A stretch of DNA of 64,000 bases from Pontimonas sp. (GCA_017857245.1 JAFMDO010000003.1:1-64000), one strand, 5' to 3'; positions 1-11,950 are shown, counted from the first letter of the stretch. The notes: a model not told the origin generated them from the sequence alone. Program-made: numbers and translations.

Positions 1-118
1 TCCCCGAAATGTGGGCAAGAACCTTGTGACCGTTGGTCAACTCCACACGGAACATTGCATTGGGAAGGGCTTCGACTACCGAGCCTTCGATTTCAATGAC
101 GCCGTCTTTGTTGGCCAT
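1..118 (-). CDS. infA: Translation initiation factor IF-1, 5' part (runs off window start)
   Basis: Reverse-strand translation from ATG at 118: [39 protein letters not shown]; missed by the ORF track because it is truncated. Confidence 0.95.
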   Translation of the reverse strand, partial: MANKDGVIEIEGSVVEALPNAMFRVELTNGHKVLAHISG

Positions 119-249
119 AGCCTCATGTCTTGTTGTAGCGAATGTGCACTGGTCATGCGTTGTGGGCAGAAAAACCGTAAAAGCCTTTTTGACACCAAAG
201 TCCTATCCTAGACCCGCTTTTCTCCAGGCACAAGTCCCAGATCACGAAG

Positions 250-843
250 TTAGGACGGGGTGATTCTCCGGGCCGTCAGCGCAGCCATAATCCGATGGGT
301 GACCTCCGTGATGTCACCAATTCCATCAATCGGCGCGACCAGGCCCCGGCTTGTAAAAATATCAATCAGAGGCGCTGTCTGCTCTTGATACACCTGAAGG
401 CGGTGGCGAACAACGCTTTCGTCATCATCGCTTCTGCCCTGATCGATGGCGCGTAAACGAAGACGCTCCACCACGACATCGGGGTCTGCGACCAGCTGGA
501 CGACGACATCCAACGCGGTGTCATGAGTGGCGAGAAAGTCGTCGAGGTGCCGAACCTGATCTGGTGTGCGGGGATAACCATCCAAGAGAAACCCACCCCC
601 ACAATCCGGGTCCGCTAAGCGGTCTGTGATCAAATCATTGGTGAGGGAGTCGGGGACATTGTCCCCGGCGTCCATAAACGCTTTGGCCTGAAGCCCCAGT
701 GGTGTTTCATTCTTGACGTTGTGGCGGAAAATATCTCCGGTCGAAATCGCTGGGATGCCAAAAGCTCTCGAGAGCTCCAACGCCTGAGTCCCCTTCCCCG
801 CGCCCGGTGGGCCAATCAAGAGAAGTCGGGTGCCGGAGGTCAC
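250..843 (-). CDS. adk: Adenylate kinase
   Basis: GPPGAGKGTQ P-loop, STGDIFR, DGYPRT motifs; next to secY. Confidence 0.97.
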   Translation of the reverse strand: MTSGTRLLLIGPPGAGKGTQALELSRAFGIPAISTGDIFRHNVKNETPLGLQAKAFMDAGDNVPDSLTNDLITDRLADPDCGGGFLLDGYPRTPDQVRHLDDFLATHDTALDVVVQLVADPDVVVERLRLRAIDQGRSDDDESVVRHRLQVYQEQTAPLIDIFTSRGLVAPIDGIGDITEVTHRIMAALTARRITPS

Positions 844-2192
844 TTGAGCAAGCCCTCATAGTGACGCTGTTGGAGCTGCGCATCGATTTGCTTCACCGTA
901 TCCAGCCCCACACCCACGATGATCAAAATACTTGCACCGCCGAAGGGGAAGTTTTGATTGGCGTTCACCGTGGCCAAGGCCACCAAAGGAATCAGCGCAA
1001 CAAGACCGAGATAGAGCGAGCCAGGGAGCGTAATTCTGGTCAACACGTAATCGAGATACTCCGCCGTGGGGCGTCCCGCTCGGATACCAGGAATGAAGCC
1101 GCCGTAGCGCTTCATATTGTCGGCCACTTCTTCGGGGTTGAAGATGATAGCCACGTAGAAGTAGGTGAAGCCAACAATCAGAAGGAAGTAGACCGCCATA
1201 TAGAGCGGGTTGTCACCGGAGGTGAGGTTGTTCTGAATCCAGACAACCCATGCCGAGGTTGTCCCATCAGCACTGGTGGTGTTGAACTGTGCCAACAAGG
1301 CAGGCAGATACAGCAGTGACGAGGCGAAGATAACGGGAATAACACCGGCCATGTTGACCTTGATGGGGATGTAGGTGTTCGTTCCGCCGTAGGTGCGGCG
1401 GCCCACCATGCGCTTGGCATATTGGACGGGCACCCGACGCTGCGACTGCTCGACAAAGACGACGAGGCCCATAATGACAATTCCCACAGCGATCACAATC
1501 ACGAAGATGGTGGAACCGTTGGACTGGGCAATAGCCCACAAGGACGAGGGGAAAACAGCAGCGATGGACACGAAGATCAATAGCGACATCCCATTGCCCA
1601 CACCGCGTTCGGTGATCATTTCGCCGAGCCACATAATGAGGCCCGTTCCAGCCGTCATGGTGATAACCATCAGGATGATGGCGTACCAGGCATCATTAGC
1701 CAAAAGTTGGTTACATGCGGGACCTCCGGAGTTACCGAACATCGCACCGCTTCGCGCCACAGTAATCAAGGTGGTCGACTGGAGAAGTGCCAACCCAATG
1801 GTGAGGTAGCGGGTGTACTGAGTGAGTTTGCTCTGGCCCGCCTGGCCTTCTTTATGGAGGGCTTCGAAGTGAGGAATCACAACGCGAAGCAGCTGGGTAA
1901 TAATTGACGCCGTGATGTAGGGCATGATTCCCAGCGCAAAAATTGACAGCTGAAGAAGTGCGCCGCCGCTGAAGAGGTTAATCAGCTCATACAGGCCAGC
2001 AGTGTTACCCGTTCCGGCAAGACACTGTTGAACGTTGCGGTAATCCACAAACGGAGCGGGGATAAATGACCCCAGACGGAAAAGACCGATGATGGCCAAC
2101 GTAAAGAGAACTTTTCGCCTCAGATCGGGAGTCTTAAAGATTCTCCCTATGGAACCGATCACATCATCCTCCTGCACCGTGCCTACTGGCAC
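840..2192 (-). CDS. secY: Preprotein translocase subunit SecY
   Basis: 450-aa multi-TM SecY sequence, end of spc operon, 4-nt overlap with adk. Confidence 0.97.
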   Translation of the reverse strand: MPVGTVQEDDVIGSIGRIFKTPDLRRKVLFTLAIIGLFRLGSFIPAPFVDYRNVQQCLAGTGNTAGLYELINLFSGGALLQLSIFALGIMPYITASIITQLLRVVIPHFEALHKEGQAGQSKLTQYTRYLTIGLALLQSTTLITVARSGAMFGNSGGPACNQLLANDAWYAIILMVITMTAGTGLIMWLGEMITERGVGNGMSLLIFVSIAAVFPSSLWAIAQSNGSTIFVIVIAVGIVIMGLVVFVEQSQRRVPVQYAKRMVGRRTYGGTNTYIPIKVNMAGVIPVIFASSLLYLPALLAQFNTTSADGTTSAWVVWIQNNLTSGDNPLYMAVYFLLIVGFTYFYVAIIFNPEEVADNMKRYGGFIPGIRAGRPTAEYLDYVLTRITLPGSLYLGLVALIPLVALATVNANQNFPFGGASILIIVGVGLDTVKQIDAQLQQRHYEGLLK

Positions 2193-2263
2193 GTGGGTTT
2201 GAGCTTACTGCCTCAGCGGACCCGGTGGAAAAGCGCTAGGCGCTGCCCCACCGGGGGAAACGC

Positions 2264-3070
2264 TTACTCCTTGACGGAACCGCCGGCTTTAGCGATTTTC
2301 TCTGCGGCTTGCTTCGACACTTTGTCGACACTCACCGTGAGAGCAACGCTGAGGTCGCCATCCGCCAATACCTTGACTTTTTCGTTCTTGCGAACAGCCC
2401 CCTTGGCCACCAAATCATCAATCGTGACGTCTCCACCCTTGGGGTAGAGCTCACTCAGGCGCCCGACGTTCACGACCTGATACTCCACGCGGAAGGGGTT
2501 CGTGAAACCACGGAGCTTCGGTGTGCGCATGACGGAGGTCAACTGGCCACCTTCGAAACCAGGACGAACCTGGTAACGGGCCTGGGTGCCCTTTGTTCCA
2601 CGACCAGCGGTCTTACCCTTGGACGCTTCACCACGACCCACGCGGGTTTTGGCTTTCTTGGCTCCAGGTGCGGGACGCAGGTGGTGGAGTTTCACCACAC
2701 CAGGTCGCACAACTTTCTCAACAGGAGCCTTTTTTGCTGCGGGCTTCTTAGCCGTCGCCGCGGCAGGAGCCTTCTTTTCTGCAGCGGCAGCAGGCTTGGC
2801 GGCCGCTGTCTTTGCAGCAGGTGCCTTAGCAGCAGGTGCTTTGGCGACAGGCGCTTTAGCGGCAGGTGCCTTAGCAGCAGCTGGCTTCTTCGCAGCCGGT
2901 GCTTTCGCCGCGGGTGCTTTGGCAGCAGCCTTGGCAGCAGGCGCCTTTGTTGCAGGAGCTTTCGCAGCGCCAGCAACTGGCTTCTTCGCAGCCGGTGCTT
3001 GTGCTGCCGCAGGCTTTGCGGCGGGCTTCTTTGCAGCGGGCTTAGCCGCTGGCTTCTTCTCTTCGGCCAT
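2264..3070 (-). CDS. rplO: 50S ribosomal protein L15 with ~125-aa Ala/Lys/Pro-rich N-terminal extension
   Basis: C-terminal L15 core [37 protein letters not shown]; start codon overlaps rpmD stop (TAATG). Confidence 0.95.
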   Translation of the reverse strand: MAEEKKPAAKPAAKKPAAKPAAAQAPAAKKPVAGAAKAPATKAPAAKAAAKAPAAKAPAAKKPAAAKAPAAKAPVAKAPAAKAPAAKTAAAKPAAAAEKKAPAAATAKKPAAKKAPVEKVVRPGVVKLHHLRPAPGAKKAKTRVGRGEASKGKTAGRGTKGTQARYQVRPGFEGGQLTSVMRTPKLRGFTNPFRVEYQVVNVGRLSELYPKGGDVTIDDLVAKGAVRKNEKVKVLADGDLSVALTVSVDKVSKQAAEKIAKAGGSVKE

Positions 3071-3255
3071 TAGTCAATCTCCTCGACCTTCACCAGGTGT
3101 GCGACGGTGCGCACATACCCGCGGTTGGCGGACGTGTCTTCACGGACGACGGAATCGCCGATCCTTCTCAATCCCAAGCTTCGAAGAGTGTCCCGCATGT
3201 TCTGCTTTTCACTGATCTTCGACTTGATCTGGGTGATTTTGAGTTGCTTAGCCAT
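3070..3255 (-). CDS. rpmD: 50S ribosomal protein L30
   Basis: [43 protein letters not shown] at 3255 overlaps rpsE stop; the longer ORF to 3462 is spurious. Confidence 0.95.
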   Translation of the reverse strand: MAKQLKITQIKSKISEKQNMRDTLRSLGLRRIGDSVVREDTSANRGYVRTVAHLVKVEEID

Positions 3256-3938
3256 TACGCACCAGCCTTCACTGCTGCCGCTGCGTCTGCCTCGGCACGA
3301 ACCAAATGGGCAGGGGCAACATCTTCGAATTCCGCACCCCGGCGGGCTGCAACGGCGCGAGGCTCTTCGAGCATCTTGAGTGCCGCCACAGTGGCGTGGA
3401 CAATGTTGAGGGTGTTGGAAGAACCCAACGACTTGCTCAGCACGTCGTGAATCCCAGCACACTCAAGGACGGCGCGAACCGGTCCTCCAGCGATAACTCC
3501 AGTACCGGGGGTAGCGGGCCTCAACAACACGACACCGGCAGCCGCTTCACCTTGAACAGGGTGCGGGATGGTCTGGGCCACGCGAGGGACCTTGAAAAAG
3601 TTCTTCTTCGCGTCCTCGACACCCTTAGAGATGGCGGTGGGAACTTCGCGGGCTTTGCCGTAGCCAACCCCGACCATTCCGTTTCCATCCCCAACAACCA
3701 CCAGAGCGGTAAAGCTGAAACGACGTCCACCCTTGACCACTTTGGAAACACGATTGATGGTCACCACGCGCTCGAGGAACTGGCTCTTCTCCGTGTCCCT
3801 AGCTCCGCGGTCCCTGGCTCCGGGTGCACGTTCACGGCTACCACGACGGGCCTCGCGAGGCTCTTTGGTGATGTCCGTCTCGGGCGCCGTGGTTGCAGGA
3901 GCTTCGCTCACAGCAGCATCCTTCACTTCTTCGCTCAC
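3255..3938 (-). CDS. rpsE: 30S ribosomal protein S5 (with charged N-terminal extension)
   Basis: [43 protein letters not shown]. Confidence 0.97.
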   Translation of the reverse strand: MSEEVKDAAVSEAPATTAPETDITKEPREARRGSRERAPGARDRGARDTEKSQFLERVVTINRVSKVVKGGRRFSFTALVVVGDGNGMVGVGYGKAREVPTAISKGVEDAKKNFFKVPRVAQTIPHPVQGEAAAGVVLLRPATPGTGVIAGGPVRAVLECAGIHDVLSKSLGSSNTLNIVHATVAALKMLEEPRAVAARRGAEFEDVAPAHLVRAEADAAAAVKAGA

Positions 3939-4303
3939 AGTTCCAATCCACTCTCTCTGGCGCTGTCAGCGACAGCTGCTACTCGTCCGGCGTATCGGTT
4001 TCCACCGCGGTCAAAAACCACGGAGCCAACGCCAGCCTTCTTTGCGCGCTCGGCGATCAGCTTGCCAATCGACTTGGCTTTTTCGGTCTTGTCGGCCTTG
4101 GATGACCTGAAATCAGGCTCCATGGTCGAAGCGGAGGCCACGGTGTGTCCGATGGCGTCGTCCACAACCTGGACAAAGAGGTGACGTGCGGAACGCGTCA
4201 CGACCAAGCGAGGCTTTGTCGCCGTGCCAACAATTTTCTTCCGAAGCCTGGTGTGGCGACGATCTCTGGCCGCAGAACGGCTCTTTCCTCTAACGAAAGC
4301 CAT
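3935..4303 (-). CDS. rplR: 50S ribosomal protein L18
   Basis: R-rich N-terminus, [10 protein letters not shown].. L18 family; spc order. Confidence 0.96.
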   Translation of the reverse strand: MAFVRGKSRSAARDRRHTRLRKKIVGTATKPRLVVTRSARHLFVQVVDDAIGHTVASASTMEPDFRSSKADKTEKAKSIGKLIAERAKKAGVGSVVFDRGGNRYAGRVAAVADSARESGLEL

Positions 4304-4305
4304 CT

Positions 4306-4842
4306 CTACTTACCAGCCTTTCCAGCCTTGCGACGAACGTGCTCACCCTCGTAGCGCACACCCTTGCCTTTATAAGGCTCTGGCTTACGCAACTTGCGGA
4401 TGTTTGCAGCAACTTCACCGACAGCTTGCTTGTCAATGCCGCTCACAGTGATCTTGTCATTGCCCTCGATCGTGAAGGTGATTCCTGCGGGAGGATCTAC
4501 CGAGACAGGGTGAGAAAAACCAAGCTGCAGTTCAACGCCCTGGCCCTTCGCCGCGATACGGTAACCCGTTCCGACAATCTCAAGTGACTTCTTATAACCC
4601 TCAGTCACACCAATGATCTGGTTGTTGATGAGGGTCCTGGTCAATCCGTGCAACGACCGCGATTCGCGCTCGTCATCGGGGCGGGTGACAAGAACCTGGT
4701 TTTCCGCCATGGTGGCGACGATGGGCTCCTTGACGCGCAAGGAAAGCTCCCCTTTGGGGCCTTTCACTGCAACATCTTGTCCCTGGATACTGACGGTGAC
4801 GCCAGTTGGGATCTCAATGGGCATGCGACCAATACGTGACAT
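4306..4842 (-). CDS. rplF: 50S ribosomal protein L6
   Basis: [17 protein letters not shown]; start trimmed from ORF start 4854. Confidence 0.96.
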   Translation of the reverse strand: MSRIGRMPIEIPTGVTVSIQGQDVAVKGPKGELSLRVKEPIVATMAENQVLVTRPDDERESRSLHGLTRTLINNQIIGVTEGYKKSLEIVGTGYRIAAKGQGVELQLGFSHPVSVDPPAGITFTIEGNDKITVSGIDKQAVGEVAANIRKLRKPEPYKGKGVRYEGEHVRRKAGKAGK

Positions 4843-4847
4843 CAGAG

Positions 4848-5246
4848 TTACCACACGTAGGCGAGGACTTCCCCACCCACGCCTTTCTTGGTCGCCTGAC
4901 GGTCGGTCAAAAGCCCCGAGGATGTGGACAGAATTGCTACGCCCAATCCGCCGTGAACTTTCGGAATCTCAGAAGACTTTGCATAGACACGAAGGCCAGG
5001 CTTCGACACGCGCTTAATGCCCACGATGGAGCGTTCGCGGTTGGGCCCATATTTCAGATCCAACGTCAGTGTCTTGCCCACGCGGGCTTCTTCCAACTTC
5101 CAGCTGGCGATGTAACCCTGAGCTTTGAGAATCTCAGCGATGTTTATCTTCAGTTTGGAATTTGGCATCGACACTGTGTCGTGGTGCGCCTGATTCGCAT
5201 TGCGCAGTCTGGTCAGCATGTCTGCGACCGGATCTGTCATTGTCAT
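4848..5246 (-). CDS. rpsH: 30S ribosomal protein S8
   Basis: [27 protein letters not shown]. Confidence 0.97.
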   Translation of the reverse strand: MTMTDPVADMLTRLRNANQAHHDTVSMPNSKLKINIAEILKAQGYIASWKLEEARVGKTLTLDLKYGPNRERSIVGIKRVSKPGLRVYAKSSEIPKVHGGLGVAILSTSSGLLTDRQATKKGVGGEVLAYVW

Positions 5247-5313
5247 GGTGTTTCTCTTTTCTCAAACTGGTTTCGACTCGGGGACACCCTTGCCGACCTA
5301 GTTAGTTAGGGGC

Positions 5314-5907
5314 TTAGGAGCCCTCGGTTGGAGTCTTGCTCGCGAAGGGGAAACCTAGCGAGCGCAACAGGGCTCGACCTTCATCGTCAGTCTTTGCGGT
5401 GGTGACAATGGTGATGTCGAAGCCGCGAACGCGATCAATGTTGTCCTGGTTGATTTCGTGGAACACCGACTGCTCAGTGATACCAAAGGTGTAGTTACCG
5501 TTTCCATCGAACTGACGGTCGCTCATCCCGCGGAAGTCGCGGATACGAGGCAGTGCCAGGTTGATCAGACGGTCCAGGAACTCCCATGCGCGGTTACCGC
5601 GCATGGTGACGTGGGCCCCAATGGGCATCCCTTCACGCAGCTTGAACTGTGCGATAGAGACCTTGGCGTTGGTGACGACGGGCTTCTGACCGGTAATCGC
5701 GGTCAGATCCTTGATAGCGCCCTCAATGACCTTGGAGTCACGTGCTGCTTCACCAACACCGGTGTTGACAACAACCTTGACGATCCCTGGCACCTGGTGA
5801 GGGTTCGTGAAACCAAACTCTTCCTTCAGCGCCGGAACGATCTCGTTGCGATAAATCGCCTTCAGGCGAGGAACACTCGAAGTGCTCGGGGCAGTAGCTG
5901 TTGCCAT
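5314..5907 (-). CDS. rplE: 50S ribosomal protein L5
   Basis: [42 protein letters not shown]. Confidence 0.97.
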   Translation of the reverse strand: MATATAPSTSSVPRLKAIYRNEIVPALKEEFGFTNPHQVPGIVKVVVNTGVGEAARDSKVIEGAIKDLTAITGQKPVVTNAKVSIAQFKLREGMPIGAHVTMRGNRAWEFLDRLINLALPRIRDFRGMSDRQFDGNGNYTFGITEQSVFHEINQDNIDRVRGFDITIVTTAKTDDEGRALLRSLGFPFASKTPTEGS

Positions 5908-6266
5908 TAGAGCTCTTCTCCTGACTTCTTGGCGATGCGCACGCGCACCTGCTTCGTGACACCGCGCTTCTCAACGGTGGTGGTCTTGTAGCCCACGCGA
6001 GTGGGCTTCTTGGTCTTGGGGTCAACCAAGGCGACGTTCGAAATATGGATGGGAGCCTCCATGGTTTCCTTGCCACCAGTCTTGCCGCCGCGCTGGCTTT
6101 GGCCTACCCGAGTGTGCTTGGTCACGTAGTTCACGCCTTCGACCAGGATGCGGTTGCGCTCGGCAATCACCTCGATAACCTCGCCCTGCTTGCCTTTGTC
6201 TCCACCGCGAGCTTCGCTCGCGCCAGTGATGACCTGAACCAGGTCACCCTTCTTAATTTTTGCCAT
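5907..6266 (-). CDS. rplX: 50S ribosomal protein L24
   Basis: [18 protein letters not shown]-type start. Confidence 0.96.
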   Translation of the reverse strand: MAKIKKGDLVQVITGASEARGGDKGKQGEVIEVIAERNRILVEGVNYVTKHTRVGQSQRGGKTGGKETMEAPIHISNVALVDPKTKKPTRVGYKTTTVEKRGVTKQVRVRIAKKSGEEL

Positions 6267-6268
6267 GG

Positions 6269-6640
6269 TTAGATAACCTCCGGTGCCAACGAGATGATCT
6301 TCATGAAGCGCTTGTCGCGCAGTTCACGACCCACGGGCCCAAAAATACGGGTTCCGCGTGGCTCACCTTCTTTGCTCTTGATCAGGACCGCTGCGTTCTC
6401 ATCGAACTTGATGTACGAACCATCTGCACGACGGGTCTCTTTCACGGTGCGCACGATGACGGCCTTGACGACCTCACCCTTCTTGACGTTGCCGCCAGGA
6501 ATTGCGTCTTTGACGGTGGCGACAATGATGTCACCCAGGCCCGCATAGCGGCGCCCGGAGCCACCCAACACACGGATAGCCAAAAGTTCTTTGGCACCGG
6601 TGTTGTCAGCCACCTTGACTCGGGATTCTTGCTGAATCAT
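6269..6640 (-). CDS. rplN: 50S ribosomal protein L14
   Basis: [27 protein letters not shown]. Confidence 0.97.
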   Translation of the reverse strand: MIQQESRVKVADNTGAKELLAIRVLGGSGRRYAGLGDIIVATVKDAIPGGNVKKGEVVKAVIVRTVKETRRADGSYIKFDENAAVLIKSKEGEPRGTRIFGPVGRELRDKRFMKIISLAPEVI

Positions 6641-6643
6641 GGG

Positions 6644-6958
6644 TTACTTCGCCTTCTCAACGATGTTGACTAGACGCCACCGCTTGGTGGCGGAGAGTGG
6701 ACGGGTCTCGGTGATCACAACGAGGTCACCAATACCTGCGGAGTTGGTCTCATCGTGAGCCTTGACCTTGGAGGAGCGGCGCAGAACCTTGCCATACAGG
6801 GGGTGCTTCACGCGGTCTTCGACCTCAACAACAACGGTCTTATCCATCTTGTCGCTGGTGACGTATCCCCGGCGGACCTTGCGGTATCCACGGGCATCCG
6901 CGTCGCGAACATCGCGCTCAGAGGACTCGTGGCCCTTCTTCACATCGGCGGCCATCAT
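6644..6958 (-). CDS. rpsQ: 30S ribosomal protein S17
   Basis: [27 protein letters not shown]. Confidence 0.96.
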   Translation of the reverse strand: MMAADVKKGHESSERDVRDADARGYRKVRRGYVTSDKMDKTVVVEVEDRVKHPLYGKVLRRSSKVKAHDETNSAGIGDLVVITETRPLSATKRWRLVNIVEKAK

Positions 6959-7263
6959 GCACTCTCCTCAGTTGCTTCAGGCTCTGGAGCCTTCTCGCTC
7001 TTCTTGGTCGTCTTCTTCGCAGCCTTCTCCACGGGAGCAGGCGTAGCCCGAATCCCCAGTTCACGCTCGCGAATCACGGTGTAAATGCGGGCGATATCGC
7101 GCTTGATGGCGCGAAGTCGTCCATGGTTGTCGAGCTGCCCAGTCGCAGACTGGAAGCGCAGGTTGAAAAGCTCTTCTTTGGAGCGACGAAGTTCGTCCAA
7201 AAGACGCTCGTCTTCGAAGGTGTCCAGCTCAACGGGAGCCAATTCTTTCGATCCGATAGACAT
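6955..7263 (-). CDS. rpmC: 50S ribosomal protein L29 (with K/E/P-rich C-terminal tail)
   Basis: [40 protein letters not shown]. Confidence 0.95.
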   Translation of the reverse strand: MSIGSKELAPVELDTFEDERLLDELRRSKEELFNLRFQSATGQLDNHGRLRAIKRDIARIYTVIRERELGIRATPAPVEKAAKKTTKKSEKAPEPEATEESA

Positions 7264-7679
7264 TACATGCCCTCCTCACGCTTGATGATGCGAGCTTTCA
7301 GGGGAAGCTTGTGAATAGCTCTGGTGAGCGCTTCCTTTGCCAACTCTTCAGAAACACCGGCGACCTCGAAAAGAACGCGGCCTGGCTTGACGTTGGCGAT
7401 CCACCACTCGGGTGAACCCTTACCGCTACCCATGCGGGTTTCTGCAGGCTTCTTGGTCAAGGGGCGGTCAGGGTAGATGTTGATCCACACTTTTCCACCA
7501 CGCTTGATGTGACGGGTCATCGCGACACGCGCTGACTCAATCTGACGGTTGGTGACATAGGCGCTGGTGATCGCCTGAATTCCGTACTCACCAAACGACA
7601 CCGTGGTGCCGCCGGTTGCGTGCCCACCGCGCTTGGGATGGTGCTGCTTACGGAACTTTACTTTACGAGGAATCAACAT
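7263..7679 (-). CDS. rplP: 50S ribosomal protein L16
   Basis: [36 protein letters not shown]. Confidence 0.97.
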   Translation of the reverse strand: MLIPRKVKFRKQHHPKRGGHATGGTTVSFGEYGIQAITSAYVTNRQIESARVAMTRHIKRGGKVWINIYPDRPLTKKPAETRMGSGKGSPEWWIANVKPGRVLFEVAGVSEELAKEALTRAIHKLPLKARIIKREEGM

Positions 7680-7681
7680 TC

Positions 7682-8449
7682 TTACTCGGCTCCCCCTGCA
7701 GCAACGGGTGCTGCTTCAGTGGCTGGAGCACCAGCCGGTCCACGACGTGCTGGGCCACCGCGGTCAGGACGCTGCGAACGCTGTGATGCTTGCTCGCGCG
7801 CGAGTTCCTTGTTCGTGATGTCGCCCTTATAGATCCAGACCTTCACACCAATGCGGCCGAAGGTCGTGCGGGCCTCGTAGAAGCCGTAGTCAATGTTGGC
7901 GCGAAGCGTGTGCAGTGGCACACGACCCTCGCGATAGAACTCGGAACGGCTCATTTCAGCGCCACCGAGTCGACCAGAAACCTGGATACGAACACCCTTT
8001 GCACCAGCGCGCTGTGCGCCCTGGAGTCCCTTACGCATCGCGCGACGGAAAGCCACACGTCCTGCAAGCTGCTCGGCAATTCCCTGAGCAACCAATTGAG
8101 CTTCGCTCTCGGGGTTCTTCACCTCGAGGATGTTCAGCTGAATCTGCTTGCTGGTCATCGTTTCCAAGTCGGCACGGATGCGCTCTGCTTCGGCACCGCG
8201 GCGACCGATAACGATTCCGGGACGAGCGGAGTGGATGTCCACGCGCACGCGGTCACGGGTGCGCTCAATTTCGATACGAGCAATACCTGCACGGTCGAGC
8301 TCTTTCTTCAAGAACTCGCGAATGCGGATGTCTTCAGTCACAAAATCGGAGTAGCGCTGACCCTTCTTGGTGGAGTCAGAGAACCAACGCGACACGTGAT
8401 CGGTGGTGATCCCCAAACGGAAGCCGTAAGGATGTACTTTCTGACCCAT
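7682..8449 (-). CDS. rpsC: 30S ribosomal protein S3
   Basis: [25 protein letters not shown] domain. Confidence 0.97.
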   Translation of the reverse strand: MGQKVHPYGFRLGITTDHVSRWFSDSTKKGQRYSDFVTEDIRIREFLKKELDRAGIARIEIERTRDRVRVDIHSARPGIVIGRRGAEAERIRADLETMTSKQIQLNILEVKNPESEAQLVAQGIAEQLAGRVAFRRAMRKGLQGAQRAGAKGVRIQVSGRLGGAEMSRSEFYREGRVPLHTLRANIDYGFYEARTTFGRIGVKVWIYKGDITNKELAREQASQRSQRPDRGGPARRGPAGAPATEAAPVAAGGAE

Positions 8450-8847
8450 TACTTGCCAGCCTTCTGTGTCGTGCGGCTCGGATTAACCGAAGCCTCGTCG
8501 GGCGTAGCCAAGACCACGGTGATGTGGCTGGTGCGCTTGAGAATGCGGAACGCCCGACCTTGAGCGCGCGGACGGAACCGTTTCATGGTGATTCCCTCGT
8601 CCACGAAGGCTCGGGCGATGAACAGGTCTTGGTCGTCCAGGAAAACGCCATTCTTGTCAGCGGTAACGCGGGCGTTAGCCATGGCGGATGCGACAAGCTT
8701 GGCCACAGGCTCACTCGCTGCCTGGGGGGCAAACTTCAACACGGCAAGAGCTTCAGCAGCCTGCTTGCCTCGAATGACGTCGACAATACGACGTGCTTTC
8801 TGCGGGGTGACGCGAATGTTGCGCACCTTGGCGATGGATTCAACCAT
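8449..8847 (-). CDS. rplV: 50S ribosomal protein L22
   Basis: [31 protein letters not shown]. Confidence 0.96.
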   Translation of the reverse strand: MVESIAKVRNIRVTPQKARRIVDVIRGKQAAEALAVLKFAPQAASEPVAKLVASAMANARVTADKNGVFLDDQDLFIARAFVDEGITMKRFRPRAQGRAFRILKRTSHITVVLATPDEASVNPSRTTQKAGK

Positions 8848-8871
8848 GTCTTTTCCTCCTCGTCACCGCGC

Positions 8872-9153
8872 TTAGCGGCGACGGCCTTTCCGGTCGTCTT
8901 TTTCGTGACCACGGAACGTGCGGGTCGGAGAAAACTCGCCGAGTTTGTGACCAACCATGGTTTCCGTGACAAAAACAGGGATGTGCTTGCGTCCATCGTG
9001 AACGGCAATGGTGTGACCAAGCATGGCGGGCACAATCATGGAGCGACGCGACCACGTCTTGATGACGTTCTTGGTACTGGCTTCGTTTTGGCGCACAACC
9101 TTTTGCATGAGGTGCTCGTCCACGAAGGGTCCCTTTTTCAGACTACGAGGCAT
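8872..9153 (-). CDS. rpsS: 30S ribosomal protein S19
   Basis: [19 protein letters not shown]. Confidence 0.97.
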   Translation of the reverse strand: MPRSLKKGPFVDEHLMQKVVRQNEASTKNVIKTWSRRSMIVPAMLGHTIAVHDGRKHIPVFVTETMVGHKLGEFSPTRTFRGHEKDDRKGRRR

Positions 9154-9167
9154 GTCTAACTCTCCTA

Positions 9168-10004
9168 CTAGCGCTTCTTGCCGACAGTGCGACGACGGAC
9201 AATTTGTTTGTTGCTGGCTTTCTTACGTGAACGGGTTCGTCCTTCAGACTGGCCCCAGGGGCTGACGGGGTGACGACCACCAGAGGTCTTACCCTCACCA
9301 CCACCGTGGGGGTGATCCACAGGGTTCATGGCAACACCACGGACAGTGGGGCGGACACCCTTCCAGCGCATACGCCCGGCTTTACCCCAGTTGATGTTTG
9401 CCTGTTCAGCATTTCCGACTTCACCGATGGTTGCGCGGCAGCGAGCGTCAACGTTGCGGATTTCACCAGAGGGCAAACGCAGCTGCGCGTTAGGGCCATC
9501 TTTAGCTACAAGACGAACAGCTGCTCCTGCGGAGCGGGCCATCTTGGCACCGCCGCCGGGACGCAGCTCAATGGCGTGAATAACCGTTCCCACGGGGATG
9601 TTGCGCAAAGGCAAGTTGTTTCCAGGCTTGATGTCGGCGCTGGGACCAGACTCGATGATGTCGCCCTGACGAAGCTTGTTGGGAGCGAGGATGTAACGCT
9701 TGGTTCCATCTACGAAGTGCAACAGGGCAATACGTGCGGTGCGGTTGGGGTCGTACTCAATGTGAGCAACCTTGGCGTTCACGCCATCTTTGTCATTACG
9801 GCGGAAATCGATGATGCGGTACTGGCGCTTATGGCCACCACCGATGTGGCGGGTGGTGATTCGACCCTGGTTGTTACGTCCACCAGTCTTAGGCAGGGGA
9901 CGAAGCAAAGACTTCTCGGGGGTGCTGCGGGTGATTTCCTGGAAATCAGCAACCGAAGAACCACGACGACCGGGGGTCGTCGGCTTGTATTTACGAATAG
10001 CCAT
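9168..10004 (-). CDS. rplB: 50S ribosomal protein L2
   Basis: [33 protein letters not shown]. Confidence 0.98.
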   Translation of the reverse strand: MAIRKYKPTTPGRRGSSVADFQEITRSTPEKSLLRPLPKTGGRNNQGRITTRHIGGGHKRQYRIIDFRRNDKDGVNAKVAHIEYDPNRTARIALLHFVDGTKRYILAPNKLRQGDIIESGPSADIKPGNNLPLRNIPVGTVIHAIELRPGGGAKMARSAGAAVRLVAKDGPNAQLRLPSGEIRNVDARCRATIGEVGNAEQANINWGKAGRMRWKGVRPTVRGVAMNPVDHPHGGGEGKTSGGRHPVSPWGQSEGRTRSRKKASNKQIVRRRTVGKKR

Positions 10005-10018
10005 GTTCTACTTCCTAC

Positions 10019-10330
10019 CTAGCCGACAGCCGTGAAGATATCGATGGACCCAGAGGACAGGGTGACAATCGCACGCTTGGTGTCTTTGCGCTTTCCTGTT
10101 CCGAACTTGGTGCGACGGGTCTTGCCCGTCTTGTTGAGGGTGTTGACTCCGGAAACCTTGACCTTGAAGATCTTCTCGATAGCGAGCTTGATTTCGGTCT
10201 TGGTCGCGCGGGGGTCAACCTCAAAGGTGTACTTGCCCTGATCAATCAGGGTGTAACTCTTCTCGCTCACGACGGGGCGGAAGACGACGTCCCGGGGGTC
10301 TTTATTCCAGGCTGCTTGGTGAATCGTCAT
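10019..10330 (-). CDS. rplW: 50S ribosomal protein L23
   Basis: [36 protein letters not shown]. Confidence 0.96.
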   Translation of the reverse strand: MTIHQAAWNKDPRDVVFRPVVSEKSYTLIDQGKYTFEVDPRATKTEIKLAIEKIFKVKVSGVNTLNKTGKTRRTKFGTGKRKDTKRAIVTLSSGSIDIFTAVG

Positions 10331-10977
10331 TACTTGCCTCCCTTAGCTTCTGACTTCTCAGCAACAAAGGACGCGAAGGCCTCTGCGGTGAAGACAATGT
10401 CATCCGAGTTCAACACGTCATACGCGTTGAGCTGATCGGGGTGAACATAGTGAATGCCGGGTATGTTGCGAACGCTCTTCTGGCCATTGACGTCATCGCG
10501 ACCGATCACAACGAGAACGTTGAAACCAGGTGCGGTCTGAGCCAACAAGGAAGAGGCGACCTTCGTCGAAGGAGCCTTTTCTGTTCCCAAGCCCTGGACC
10601 ACATGGATGCGGTCGGCGCGGGCCCGGTCAGACAACGCCGAGAGCAAAGCCTTGGCCACCATCTTCTTAGGCGTGCGCTGGGAATAATCACGGGGGACGG
10701 GGCCGTGAACGACGCCACCACCACGGTGCTGAGGGGCGCGAATCGAACCCTGACGGGCACGACCGGTTCCCTTCTGCTTGAAGGGCTTGCGACCCGATCC
10801 TGAAACCTCACCGCGGTGCTTGACCTTGTGAGTTCCTTGACGGGCAGCAGCGAGCTGAGCAACGACGACCTGGTGCATGAGTGGGATGTTCGTCACCACA
10901 TCAAACACGTCGGCGGGAAGCTCGACAGAGCCAGACTTCTTGCCTGTCTGATCCAATACGTCAATGGAGGTAGCCAT
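10330..10977 (-). CDS. rplD: 50S ribosomal protein L4
   Basis: [33 protein letters not shown]. Confidence 0.97.
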   Translation of the reverse strand: MATSIDVLDQTGKKSGSVELPADVFDVVTNIPLMHQVVVAQLAAARQGTHKVKHRGEVSGSGRKPFKQKGTGRARQGSIRAPQHRGGGVVHGPVPRDYSQRTPKKMVAKALLSALSDRARADRIHVVQGLGTEKAPSTKVASSLLAQTAPGFNVLVVIGRDDVNGQKSVRNIPGIHYVHPDQLNAYDVLNSDDIVFTAEAFASFVAEKSEAKGGK

Positions 10978-10979
10978 GA

Positions 10980-11630
10980 TTAGGAACCCTTCCGTGCGTT
11001 ACGAACAAACACCAGACGACCCTTGGCGCCGGGAACGGCGCCCTTGACCAACAGCACTCCGTGCTCGGCGTTCACAGAGTGAACAGCGAGGTTCATGACG
11101 GTAACGCGGTCGCCACCCATACGTCCGGCCATCCGCATACCCTTGAACACGCGCGAAGGCGTGGAAGAGGCACCGATGGAGCCAGGCTTGCGGTGGTTAC
11201 GGTGCGAACCGTGCGAAGCGGAGACACCCTTGAAGTTGTGGCGCTTCATGACACCTGCGAAACCTTTACCTTTGCTGGTGCCGACGACGTCGACCAGCTG
11301 GCCGGCTTCGAAGACCTCAGCAGTGAGCTCCTGGCCCACGGTGTAGTTCGCGGTGTCGCTGGTGCGAATCTCAGTCACGTGACGGCGAGGCGTGACGCCT
11401 GCCTTCTCGAAGTGGCCCTTCAGCGGCTGGGTCACCTTGCGAGGATCAATTCCACCAGAGGCAATCTGAATAGCTTCATAGCCATCGATTTCGTGGGTGC
11501 GAATCTGGGTCACCACGTTTGGGGAAACCTGAATAACGGTGACAGGAATCAACAAGTTGTTGTCGTCCCACACCTGAGTCATGCCGAGCTTGATGCCCAA
11601 CACCCCTCTTGTTGCAGTCACAGTAGACAT
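10980..11630 (-). CDS. rplC: 50S ribosomal protein L3
   Basis: [16 protein letters not shown]...[20 protein letters not shown]. Confidence 0.97.
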   Translation of the reverse strand: MSTVTATRGVLGIKLGMTQVWDDNNLLIPVTVIQVSPNVVTQIRTHEIDGYEAIQIASGGIDPRKVTQPLKGHFEKAGVTPRRHVTEIRTSDTANYTVGQELTAEVFEAGQLVDVVGTSKGKGFAGVMKRHNFKGVSASHGSHRNHRKPGSIGASSTPSRVFKGMRMAGRMGGDRVTVMNLAVHSVNAEHGVLLVKGAVPGAKGRLVFVRNARKGS

Positions 11631-11641
11631 GTCTTACTTCC

Positions 11642-11950
11642 TTAAAGCTTAATTTCGATGTTGACGTCAGCGGGAAGGTCGAGGCGCATCAGGGAATCCA
11701 CTGCCTTGGGAGTGGGATCAATGATGTCGATCAGACGCTTGTGGGTGCGCTTTTCGAAGTGCTCGCGAGAGTCTTTGTACTTGTGCGGCGAGCGGATAAC
11801 AGCAATCACGTTCTTCTCCGTAGGGAGCGGAACAGGACCAACAACGGTCGCACCTGCGCGGGTGACCGTGTCAACAATCTTCTTGGCTGAAATGTCGAGA
11901 CCTGCGTGGTCATACGACTTCAGTCGGATGCGGATTTTTTGTCCCGCCAT
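11642..11950 (-). CDS. rpsJ: 30S ribosomal protein S10
   Basis: [34 protein letters not shown]. Confidence 0.98.
   Translation of the reverse strand: MAGQKIRIRLKSYDHAGLDISAKKIVDTVTRAGATVVGPVPLPTEKNVIAVIRSPHKYKDSREHFEKRTHKRLIDIIDPTPKAVDSLMRLDLPADVNIEIKL

Noticed and set aside
2586-3215. Long antisense ORF (209 aa, Ala/Phe-rich) opposite rplO
   Set aside because: Frame shadow of the KAPAAK codon repeats; no SD, overlaps conserved r-protein genes
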